From assembly GCF_004341445.1 (NCBI RefSeq), contig NZ_SLXV01000003.1:1-64000 (forward strand): DNA of 64,000 bases, written 5' to 3'. The position numbers and the translations under genes were made by a program. Below are positions 35,245-43,339 of this stretch, piece after piece. Positions within the stretch are counted from its first letter, which is position 1; each line of letters starts with the position of its first letter. The notes below the pieces were generated by a model. The model searched no databases and was not told the origin of the DNA. It worked only from the letters and a program-made list of their open reading frames with translations. This stretch comes from Baia soyae (GTDB lineage: Bacteria; Bacillota; Bacilli; Thermoactinomycetales; Thermoactinomycetaceae).

Positions 35245-38182
35245 CTCGATTACTCCTAACTCTCAAACTAGGAATTGACAAGGAGAGTAGCGAGGGAAGT
35301 TGTGGATTATGTAGACGCAATAGGGAGAAGCCAATGCCTGAAAGCCCTAACATAAATGTACTAATATCAAAACCACCTTTTATTCCGCTTTTGAACCCCT
35401 CCTCTTTGATGGATTTCAATGCTCTATCTGCTTGTGAGTAAGCAATATCTTTCAACTTTCTATCTTTCAAGTAGTTGCTTATCTCTAATAAAATATCAAT
35501 GTTCCCAAATATGCCATGACACAGACTATGATCCATTTGATCAGAAAAACCATCTTTTACAGTCTTTTGAATAGCTAGCTGTAAATCTCTAGAAAGCATT
35601 TCATTTTCTTGATCTAATAACTTCATCATATTCATTCTCGCTAATGCAATACCAGGGGCTCCATGGCACCAATAAACAGGATCTGAATTAGAAACTACCC
35701 CTTCCCGTAGATCCTTCCAGTTCAATCTTTCTTCATCAATAAATTGATTCTCTAGCGTAATCAGGTTCAGACCTTTCTCAATATAATTAGATTTGTTGAA
35801 TTGTGAACCAAAAGAGATCAACCCCCAAGAAATTCCAGAAATTCCATGGGAAAGTCCCGCCAATAAGGTTTCACTAGACTCGTTCACTTTGCTAAGTAGC
35901 TGATCTGCTAATTCCTCACAAATAACTCTCAACTTATCGTTAGAGTCATTTCTGTAAATATTGAGGGAAGTAATGAGTACTCCAGATAGTCCGCCAATAA
36001 TGTCTAGATTACTCTCTCTCTCAAAATCCACTCTACCTATCTCATCTATAGAGTCTAAATATTTTTCATAATATTTTTGGTCTCCAGTAATCGAATACAT
36101 AGTGTAATAGAGATATACACGAGAACCCCATCCATCAAATAAGGAAAGACTAGATAGTATATGTTTCTTTCTTTCAATTTTAAATTCTTCAATTCCTTCC
36201 AAAGCTGCCTTTGCTAACTGCAGATATTTATTATCCCCTGTCTCCGCACCTAATTGAGCAAGGAACAAGATACTACCTCCACCTTCATAAAGCCCTGATT
36301 CCACAGGAGAAAGCTTCATACGTCCAATTGACGATAAAGAAGGGATCAACCAAGTACCAGCTGTTTCGTTCATATTCCAAATAGACCGATTACTCAACCA
36401 ATCGCCAATCTCTCTCGCCTTACCGAGGTAGTCATCATTATTATTAAAATATTTTACAGTAGGGAGATGATGACTATCCTGATCCCAAGGATCCTTTACT
36501 GTCGTAAGCAATGACATCCTAATATAATGAAGCTGCTTCTCAAGACCGTCAGCACTTAAATTTTCTACTCTATATCGAACTACATCATTTAGATCTTGGT
36601 CATAGTATTGAGGAATACTATCTTTGTTATTACACTTCAATTCTACTGAACTTATTTTCTGAGAAAAGTATGGTATATCGCCAATTATAAGCGCCTTTAC
36701 TTCGGCATCTACTCTCTTGATATCTAGTGGGCTCAACTCGTTGTTCAAATATAATTTCGAAAACAATTTCTCTCTATCTTCAAATGCTTTAAGGTATTTA
36801 GGGTGAGTCGATGCTTTTAAAAATCGGCCATAGACACTAGTAGCTCTCAGTACTTGCCTTATCTCTACTTCCCCACTCATTTTTAATATATCTGTAACTT
36901 CATCTCCACTACTTAAGAATAACTGATAGCAATCTCTAAAGCCTTCTTGAATGGACTCCGCATAATCAATAGGTTCCATAACCTCATCCACTAGATTCAC
37001 ACAATTCCTATGTTGTTCAAGTACAGTTGCCTTCTCCTCTAACCTAATCTCATCCGTACCTTCATCCTTTATATAGAATGACTTCCATATATCAGAAATA
37101 TCAGAAGAATTAGCTATTCCCCCCATATCAAAATCGAACATAGAATACTTCAGATTAAGGGGCAATAACAATGTTCCCAATACTGAGTTGTTCACATGGT
37201 TATTAAATACTTCATGCAAACTCGGTTCAAGCCTAATTTGATTTTCGTTCTTAATCAATGTCTCTAAATCAATAATAGAAGGAGATGAACCAGAAGCAAT
37301 AATATTCTCACAGTGAATATCCTCTGTTTTCAATACGTGGAAGACACATAGAAGTGCGCCAATTCTATAAAAATAATCTTCAACCTCTTGAACAGTCTTA
37401 CATCTATCATGTGACTGATACTTCTGCCAACCATAGGAACCAAAGTCTAGGCTCTCAATTTGATTTAAATCGGTTCGTAACACTCTCTTCTCATTTACAA
37501 AATCCACTACATCATTAAATAACCTATCTGGAGAAAGAGTATGCGGTTTATATACAATTTTGCCTTCATCTGTAACTACAATTAGTACACTCTTCCCACC
37601 ATTATGGGAATCTCCACTACTCATCTCAATATTGGCTACTTCTGAAAATGATATTTTGAAATGCTTCTTAATCAGAGACGCATCTTCCTCTAGATGCATG
37701 ATAACTTCACTCAAATATTCTAATTTACTATGTATTTTTATGTATAACAAAAAAGAAAGCACAGTATATTTTTGTAAAATGTTCCTAGTAACCTTTCTCT
37801 CTATGAGTTGTTGATTAAAATATTTATAACGTTCATGTGGATTTGCCCCCCTTAATTCCCCCATACTCTTCTGACAGTATAGTTCATATATTAATGTTCT
37901 AATGCTAATATTCAACAAATCATTAGCAAGAGAACTAAGAGCGCTTTTTATCATTTCTTTTTTATTAAAGACAACATCAGATTTATTTTCAATCTGACAA
38001 AACATTTTATTTATACAGTCATGGAAATAGGTGAGAAAAGGTAAAAGAAACGAACCAAATCGATCCCTATAAACATCACTTATCTTCCTAACAACTATCG
38101 GAGTAGAATTCGTTTCATTTAGATACCTAGAAATGATAGATACCATTTTTTTTTCTATCTTTTCATTGTATATTTTTACCAT
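35228..38182 (-). CDS. lanM2: LanM synthetase for the beta peptide
   Basis: A 984-residue class II synthetase. Dehydratase motifs are SSGDSHNGG, VYKPHTL, DIHCENII and IIDLETL. The cyclase zinc ligands are Cys839 (YWCHG), Cys888 and His889 (LCHG). It lies 103 bp after the beta precursor gene, so it most likely modifies that peptide, as HalM2 does in haloduracin. AAGGAAT precedes the ATG. It is shorter than the other two LanM proteins in this window at its N-terminus. The gene is AT-rich compared with the core genes. Confidence 0.93.
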   Translation of the reverse strand: MVKIYNEKIEKKMVSIISRYLNETNSTPIVVRKISDVYRDRFGSFLLPFLTYFHDCINKMFCQIENKSDVVFNKKEMIKSALSSLANDLLNISIRTLIYELYCQKSMGELRGANPHERYKYFNQQLIERKVTRNILQKYTVLSFLLYIKIHSKLEYLSEVIMHLEEDASLIKKHFKISFSEVANIEMSSGDSHNGGKSVLIVVTDEGKIVYKPHTLSPDRLFNDVVDFVNEKRVLRTDLNQIESLDFGSYGWQKYQSHDRCKTVQEVEDYFYRIGALLCVFHVLKTEDIHCENIIASGSSPSIIDLETLIKNENQIRLEPSLHEVFNNHVNNSVLGTLLLPLNLKYSMFDFDMGGIANSSDISDIWKSFYIKDEGTDEIRLEEKATVLEQHRNCVNLVDEVMEPIDYAESIQEGFRDCYQLFLSSGDEVTDILKMSGEVEIRQVLRATSVYGRFLKASTHPKYLKAFEDREKLFSKLYLNNELSPLDIKRVDAEVKALIIGDIPYFSQKISSVELKCNNKDSIPQYYDQDLNDVVRYRVENLSADGLEKQLHYIRMSLLTTVKDPWDQDSHHLPTVKYFNNNDDYLGKAREIGDWLSNRSIWNMNETAGTWLIPSLSSIGRMKLSPVESGLYEGGGSILFLAQLGAETGDNKYLQLAKAALEGIEEFKIERKKHILSSLSLFDGWGSRVYLYYTMYSITGDQKYYEKYLDSIDEIGRVDFERESNLDIIGGLSGVLITSLNIYRNDSNDKLRVICEELADQLLSKVNESSETLLAGLSHGISGISWGLISFGSQFNKSNYIEKGLNLITLENQFIDEERLNWKDLREGVVSNSDPVYWCHGAPGIALARMNMMKLLDQENEMLSRDLQLAIQKTVKDGFSDQMDHSLCHGIFGNIDILLEISNYLKDRKLKDIAYSQADRALKSIKEEGFKSGIKGGFDISTFMLGLSGIGFSLLRLHNPQLPSLLSLSIPSLRVRSNRDGYKN

Positions 38183-38210
38183 AATATTCCTTCCTCTACT
38201 AATCTAGAAT

Positions 38211-38251
38211 TTCTGATGAAAGCTCAGATAGCAACTAAACTCTCATCAGAA
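38211..38251 (-). repeat. Hairpin between lanA2 and lanM2
   Basis: Inverted repeat TTCTGATGA / TCATCAGAA with a long, partly paired loop. Its place just after the precursor gene suggests an attenuator or mRNA stabiliser that raises precursor over enzyme output. Confidence 0.6.
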
Positions 38252-38284
38252 GGTAAAAACAACACTAAAAACAAAACCCTACTA

Positions 38285-38458
38285 CTAACAATCTTTAGTA
38301 CATGCAGAAGTTGGACAAGGGCCTGCACTTAAGGTTATCCCGATAGTTGCACACCACCAAGTGGAGTTGGGAGTAACGTCTCCAGCTCCTACCAATTGAT
38401 TTAACTCATTTTCATCAATATAGCCAGTTATAAGATCTATTTTATTTTTCTCTGTCAT
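38285..38458 (-). CDS. lanA2: Two-component lantibiotic beta precursor
   Basis: A 57-residue precursor; the start at 38458 follows GGAGGTGAG. The leader ends NQLVGA, a GA-type site for LanT. GDVTPN follows, equivalent to the GDVHAQ of haloduracin beta and the hexapeptides removed by LicP or CylA. The core STWWCATIGITLSAGPCPT continues to CTKDC. It lines up with haloduracin beta (TTWPCATVGVSVALCPTT), with four Cys in similar places. In such systems the beta peptide joins the lipid II-bound alpha peptide to make pores. It lies between the two LanM genes. Confidence 0.9.
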   Translation of the reverse strand: MTEKNKIDLITGYIDENELNQLVGAGDVTPNSTWWCATIGITLSAGPCPTSACTKDC

Positions 38459-38489
38459 TATTCTCACCTCCTCATAGAAATTTATCTTA

Positions 38490-41400
38490 TTACTGCAACC
38501 TTAAGAAATCAGGCACATCATCTGGTGCATAGTGTTGTAACATTGAATAACCAAATCCAGATAAACCAATCATCAGACTATACGAGTGTGCATGCCTAAA
38601 ACGTTCTTTCAAATTAGATTTTGATAAAACTTCTTCAAACAGGCTTTGATAAGTACTATAGCATTGGTTCTTCAACTCGGAGTCTCCCAAAACCTTTGCA
38701 CCGTACTCTAGAATGGATAAGCTTCCTAAATCACCGTGACAATAAGTCGGATTATTTCCAAAGCCTTTTGATTTCGTTATATCAATCCCTATTTGAATTT
38801 CCCTCTCCAGAAGCTCATCCTTATAACCACTATCCTGTAACATTAATTTGCTTAGTAGGATGCCAGGAGCTCCGTGACACCAAGCATAGCTGACTCCATC
38901 TTTTTTCTCACAATCAAACCAATTATTATGTCTAGTAGAAAAATGACTTCTTTCAAAGGCTAATGCTAATTTCATATTTTCATAGATATCTTCTCGCTTA
39001 GTGATGCGATATAACTTGTATAAATAAGCAATCATACTGGCCACACCATGAGAAAAACCTACATAAGCTGGTAACGGAGACTTTTTCCATGATAATCCTT
39101 CTGGAGTCAACTTAGCTCTACTAGTCAAGTGATCATAATTATTTATTGCAAGTTCTATCATTCTTTGCTTTATATCTTCATCTGTTCGCCTTTCACACAA
39201 GCTAAGCGCTACAGCCATACTCCCAGTAGAACCTCCGACAAAGTCTAGGACCTCATCACTAGGTGCAAGATCATCCCAAAAATCAATTCGAGAGTCAACG
39301 AACTTTTCGAGATCGTAATCCCCCCAAATACCACTCAATTTATCTAGCGAATACAAAAAACCACTTAAGCCTGTATGTGCTCCATTTAGGAAAGGTTGGC
39401 GCTTTACCATTGCTTCCTTAAAAAATTCTTTAACTGGTTGAATGGCCCTATAGGCCGCCTCTTTAAAGTCTTTTCTCTGAGTAATCTCACCTAAGTATCC
39501 CAGAAACAGGGCAATTCCACTGTTCCCACTATAAAGATCAAAATTTAGAATATTGGGGGACCAAATGTTTTCCTCTATCCCTACAAGACTAGGCCCCACC
39601 CAAAAGCTACTTGGCTTCTCTGATTCCTGGTCATATATACTTTGCGATGTTATGTATTCACCAATCTCTACAGCCCTATGTAACCATTTTTCTGGAGTTA
39701 GTTTATTATGATAGACTGTAGAAAAGGGCAATTCTGTCATGTCCTGTTCCTTGGTTTTTCTATTCAAAAAAGCCATATCAACAAACTCAAGTTGTTTAGA
39801 CAAGTCAATTCGAGAAAACGACCTTAATTTTTCCATAAAATCTTCCATAGGACTACGTCGTAATACATCTGGAATCTCTCTACCCTGTGAATCAAATAGG
39901 CTTGTTTGATTTACATTAGCTAAAAAGTATGGAATATCCAATCTCAGTAAATCTTCTAACTCGGCTTTCAAAATCAACTGGCTATCATCCGTAGCATGAA
40001 CGCCAATTCGGTGTAACAATACCTCAAGATGGACAAAACTCTGTAAGATATCAGGGTGATTAGCAATTCTTAATAGCTGCCCATACAAAAAAGTTGGCCT
40101 ATGAATATATCGACTCTGCAGTTTTTGGAAAAGATTGTTGACCATCTTAATAAACTCTTCTTTATGCTCCATTATCCAGATATAAACGCTCTCAAATCCT
40201 TCTTTAATGGAATGCACATATTTCTCCGATTTAACATTTTCGCCATTCAACTTGGGCATATTCGACTCGATCTTTAAAATTCCATTTTTTCGGGTAACCC
40301 GTATATCGTCAGATGATCCATTCTCAATCATTAAAGACTTAAACGGAGACAATTGGTCTTTATCAAAACCAATCCCACCTACATCTAATGATACATCCTT
40401 CCCATCTACTTCTTGGTGCAAACTCATAGGCAAGAGTCCAGTAGATTGAACAGAATGCTCCAAAATCCGTAGAGCTTTTGTATATGATTTATCATGAACT
40501 TCAGGAGGAGCAATTTCAGCATGAAATAGAGATTCCAGATCAATGAGTCTTGGGGAACTCCCATGAGCAATTAAATTTTCATAATGAAAATCTTTTGCGT
40601 TTAAAGCATAGAGCAGTGCCATAGATTGACCAACACGGCAATAAAAGCTCTTCACCTCTTCAACATTACAACATTCTTTGTAGTCGATGAACTCCATCCA
40701 TCCATCCGATGATGTAGTGTAGAGACGAATAGACCCTAAATCCGTAATCCCTAAATCATCAAGTGAAGAAACCATCTTCTGAAAAGATAAGTCCAAATTT
40801 AAACTGCGCGGTTTATAAACTACTTTCCCATGAGTAAAATAAATCACAGAAACAGCTTTTCCACCTTTATGTGTATCGCCTAAACCTGTTTGTATACTCT
40901 CTATGTATCCCAAGTCTTGTCCATTGTTTATTGATTCAGTTATAGACTTAAGGTTTTTTTTCGTTTTTCTAACAATCTCTATAACATAATTAAAATAATT
41001 ATCTACAATTTCACAAAGTTTACTAGTTAAAACATGATTTTCACGGTATATCGCATCAATCTGCTCAAGGTTTTTTAATAAATTAGTACAGTAATAATCA
41101 AATCTTCCTTCAGCAGATTCCCCAAAAAGCATGCCTCTTTCTTTCGATACATGGACATCTAAGATTAAAGTTCGAAATGATATTTCAAACATTTGATTTA
41201 AAACATACTTAGTCGCTTCCTTTATGAAAAGGGGAGTATTTTGGATGATATTACAATTTGAAATATAGGAGTAAAAAAAATCGAATTTATGATTAATAAT
41301 GGGAGTAAAGAAATGATAAAAAGGGACATAGTTATTTAAATCGCAATCCATACTCTCCAAATATTGATGTATTTTATAGTTAAATTGAGGTCGTAAAGCC

Positions 41401-41570
41401 ACCGATTCTTCTTGCATAAACCTTTCTACAAACTCATTAATCGATGACCCAGACACCCGATGTAAGATATCCTCTAGTTCTGATGAATTATCCAACTCCG
41501 GATAGAAATCTAACCAATAATTCAACACATCCATTCGATCAATCGAGGAAACGATTCGTTCATTAGTCAC
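38490..41570 (-). CDS. lanM1: LanM synthetase for the alpha peptide
   Basis: A 1026-residue class II synthetase. The GTG start has AAGGAGG upstream. Dehydratase motifs are GLGDTHKGG, VYKPRSL, DFHYENLI and LIDLESLF. The cyclase zinc ligands are Cys898 (AWCHG), Cys944 and His945 (YCHG). It follows the alpha precursor by 73 bp with a hairpin between, so it is probably dedicated to that peptide. Two separate LanM enzymes for two precursors is the pattern of haloduracin and lichenicidin. All motifs are complete. Confidence 0.93.
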   Translation of the reverse strand: MTNERIVSSIDRMDVLNYWLDFYPELDNSSELEDILHRVSGSSINEFVERFMQEESVALRPQFNYKIHQYLESMDCDLNNYVPFYHFFTPIINHKFDFFYSYISNCNIIQNTPLFIKEATKYVLNQMFEISFRTLILDVHVSKERGMLFGESAEGRFDYYCTNLLKNLEQIDAIYRENHVLTSKLCEIVDNYFNYVIEIVRKTKKNLKSITESINNGQDLGYIESIQTGLGDTHKGGKAVSVIYFTHGKVVYKPRSLNLDLSFQKMVSSLDDLGITDLGSIRLYTTSSDGWMEFIDYKECCNVEEVKSFYCRVGQSMALLYALNAKDFHYENLIAHGSSPRLIDLESLFHAEIAPPEVHDKSYTKALRILEHSVQSTGLLPMSLHQEVDGKDVSLDVGGIGFDKDQLSPFKSLMIENGSSDDIRVTRKNGILKIESNMPKLNGENVKSEKYVHSIKEGFESVYIWIMEHKEEFIKMVNNLFQKLQSRYIHRPTFLYGQLLRIANHPDILQSFVHLEVLLHRIGVHATDDSQLILKAELEDLLRLDIPYFLANVNQTSLFDSQGREIPDVLRRSPMEDFMEKLRSFSRIDLSKQLEFVDMAFLNRKTKEQDMTELPFSTVYHNKLTPEKWLHRAVEIGEYITSQSIYDQESEKPSSFWVGPSLVGIEENIWSPNILNFDLYSGNSGIALFLGYLGEITQRKDFKEAAYRAIQPVKEFFKEAMVKRQPFLNGAHTGLSGFLYSLDKLSGIWGDYDLEKFVDSRIDFWDDLAPSDEVLDFVGGSTGSMAVALSLCERRTDEDIKQRMIELAINNYDHLTSRAKLTPEGLSWKKSPLPAYVGFSHGVASMIAYLYKLYRITKREDIYENMKLALAFERSHFSTRHNNWFDCEKKDGVSYAWCHGAPGILLSKLMLQDSGYKDELLEREIQIGIDITKSKGFGNNPTYCHGDLGSLSILEYGAKVLGDSELKNQCYSTYQSLFEEVLSKSNLKERFRHAHSYSLMIGLSGFGYSMLQHYAPDDVPDFLRLQ

Positions 41571-41596
41571 AAAAGCCCCCTCCTTGAGGTAATTGC

Positions 41597-41635
41597 TTAT
41601 CAGTAGGAGACTTACAACCCACCTCCTACTGATAA
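41597..41635 (-). repeat. Hairpin between lanA1 and lanM1
   Basis: Perfect inverted repeat TTATCAGTAGGAG / CTCCTACTGATAA around a 13-base loop, nine bases downstream of the alpha precursor stop. No clear T-run follows on the minus strand, so it is more likely an attenuator or 3'-end stabiliser than a full terminator. Confidence 0.7.
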
Positions 41636-41643
41636 CTTACAAA

Positions 41644-41883
41644 TTAATCACGACAGTTATTTTGACACTCCACAGTTCCAGTGCATAAATGCCCTTTATT
41701 TCCTAAAACATAGCTCGCTCCACAGCAAACAAGTGATGTAACTAAGAAGTCCCATTTAGTGCAACCTGCACCCACAATACTGTGATCTTTCACTTCTTCA
41801 AGAACTTCTCCACTCGGATTAGAAAACTGTGGTGACACCTTCTTTCTAAGCACTGGATTTTTCATAAATACATCTTTGCCCAT
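41644..41883 (-). CDS. lanA1: Two-component lantibiotic alpha precursor
   Basis: A 79-residue precursor; AAAGGAG lies nine bases before the ATG. The leader has NPSGEVLEEVKDHSIVGAG, which resembles haloduracin alpha and mersacidin-family leaders. The core has six Cys and ends LGNKGHLCTGTVECQNNC. This lines up with haloduracin alpha (LGNKGAYCTLTVECMPSC), the lipid II-binding ring family. The middle Leu of the usual CTLTVEC motif is Gly here, while the key Glu is kept. A Cys-Cys pair in the N-terminal part is extra, leaving one or two Cys that may form a disulfide. Confidence 0.9.
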   Translation of the reverse strand: MGKDVFMKNPVLRKKVSPQFSNPSGEVLEEVKDHSIVGAGCTKWDFLVTSLVCCGASYVLGNKGHLCTGTVECQNNCRD

Positions 41884-41972
41884 ATTTCTAGTCTCCTTTA
41901 AGTATTTCTTTAAAAAAATCTATTTTTGTAAAATTAATTACTTATTTGAGCATATAATTTTTCTATCATTTA

Positions 41973-42002
41973 GAACAGTACTATCTTTGGTTGGTACTGT
42001 TC
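41973..42002 (-). promoter_or_regulatory. Palindrome in the lanA1 upstream region
   Basis: GAACAGTAC and GTACTGTTC are arranged as a 9-bp inverted repeat around 12 bases, about 90 bp before the alpha precursor start. The AT-rich stretch between it and the gene could contain the promoter. It may be the binding site of the response regulator encoded at 42.7 kb, or a terminator for the decayed gene upstream. No other function of this 250-bp gap (41884-42133) is visible. Confidence 0.5.
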
Positions 42003-42133
42003 AGTATTTTAGCGCAACCTTGATAGAAATGGATTATTCGACATTTTCTAATGAAGACCGTCCATATTTGCTCTAACTACTAAAATTACATAGATATCAT
42101 AATCCAAAAAATTAGATAGGGTGGGTTGTCAAC

Positions 42134-42627
42134 CTAACCATTATTTTCAATTTCTTTATCAATTGCCTTTTTTATTTCTCCGTAGCTAGAAGCACTGACT
42201 TCAGTACCATTAATAAATAGCGCTGGAACACTCTTTATACCTTGTTCCTCCACTAATTGATTGTCTCTTCTAACTTTTTCCTCGAATTCATGATTTTGGA
42301 CATCGATCGCTTCTCCAAAAACACCTGCTACAATCGCATCTTCACCTAAGAACTGAAAATTAACAAATCCATTTTAACCTTCCCAGTTTCTATATAGTCC
42401 TTTTTTAATTGCGGAAATATGTCCTCTTTAAAACCCCGACAAGATGGACACTTGAAATCTCCTACTTCCAATATGGTAACAGCCACCTCTTTATTACCTA
42501 AAACCGGCTGATCTAAATAAAATTTTCTAATATCCTTTATAACTATAGGATTAGTTAATCGTTTTATACATAATCATTCCTACTATTACGATAAAAAAAT
42601 GGATGATATAATTACTATTCTCTTCAT
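42134..42627 (-). pseudogene. Decayed DsbA-like thiol-disulfide oxidoreductase
   Basis: Pieces of a DsbA/BdbD-type protein occur in successive frames on the minus strand. First a membrane anchor (MKRIVIISSIF, then FFIVIVGMIMY), then KEVAVTILEVGDFKCPSC with the CxxC active site and a following helix. A stop then ends the frame, VNFQFLGEDA resumes in another frame, and last comes the cis-Pro loop (IKSVPALFINGTEV). The middle helical domain is largely missing. At least two frameshifts and one internal deletion make it non-functional as it stands. Confidence 0.8.
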
Positions 42628-42682
42628 CACAACATTCTCCCAATTGCAATTTATAGAAGCCTAACTTTTATAGTATATAAAT

Positions 42683-43339
42683 TTAAATTACACCACTCCC
42701 CTTCAATTTTCTAATTGCTTCTCTACTAGATTTCACATCTAATTTCCGCAAAATATGCCCTACATGATTTTTAACTGTCCTTTCCGAAATAAATAATTTC
42801 CTTGCTATCTTAGACTGTGTAAGTCCTTGATCAATAAGCTTAATAATATTCTGTTCTTGGGGAGTTAGTAATGATTGAATCTTTTCTATCTCGGTCTTTT
42901 TCTCAAATGTTAACAGTCTTTTAAGTTCCTTGCGGATCTTTTCAGCAATCTTAGGACGAATTGACGATTGGTCATTAATAGCAGAGCGTATAGCATGAGG
43001 TATTTCTTCAAAATTAGATTTGATCAAATAGTCGACTGCTCCAAATCCATATGAATGATAAATACATTCACTCTCTTCCAGCGAAGTTAACATAATTACT
43101 TTTATTTCGTTTTCTTCGATTAATTTTGATGTAATTTGGATCCCATTTAACGGGGAATTTTCCAGAATAATGTCCATCAATACAATATCCGGGCATGTAT
43201 GACAGACAATTTTAATAGCTTCATCGCTCGAAAGAGCTTGTCCTACAATCTCAAATTCATCAAACGCCTCTAAATATGTAGTTAATCCATCTAGCCACTC
43301 CTGATCATCCTCGACTATTACGATACGAATCTTTTCCAT
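42683..43339 (-). CDS. NarL/LuxR-family response regulator of the lantibiotic locus
   Basis: A 218-residue regulator. The receiver domain has the acidic pair in IVIVEDDQEW, the phosphorylated Asp in DIVLMDIILEN and the Lys of DYLIKSNF. The C-terminal LuxR-type helix-turn-helix is LTPQEQNIIKLIDQGLTQSKIA to ISERTVKNHVGHILRKL. GGGGAGA precedes the ATG, which overlaps the end of the kinase gene by 22 bp. The pair is oriented like the lan genes and lies just upstream of them, so it most likely controls the alpha precursor promoter. Confidence 0.92.
   Translation of the reverse strand: MEKIRIVIVEDDQEWLDGLTTYLEAFDEFEIVGQALSSDEAIKIVCHTCPDIVLMDIILENSPLNGIQITSKLIEENEIKVIMLTSLEESECIYHSYGFGAVDYLIKSNFEEIPHAIRSAINDQSSIRPKIAEKIRKELKRLLTFEKKTEIEKIQSLLTPQEQNIIKLIDQGLTQSKIARKLFISERTVKNHVGHILRKLDVKSSREAIRKLKGSGVI

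Noticed and set aside
41876..42076. Plus-strand open frame upstream of the alpha precursor
   Set aside because: It runs through the AT-rich promoter region and the palindrome and has no family features.
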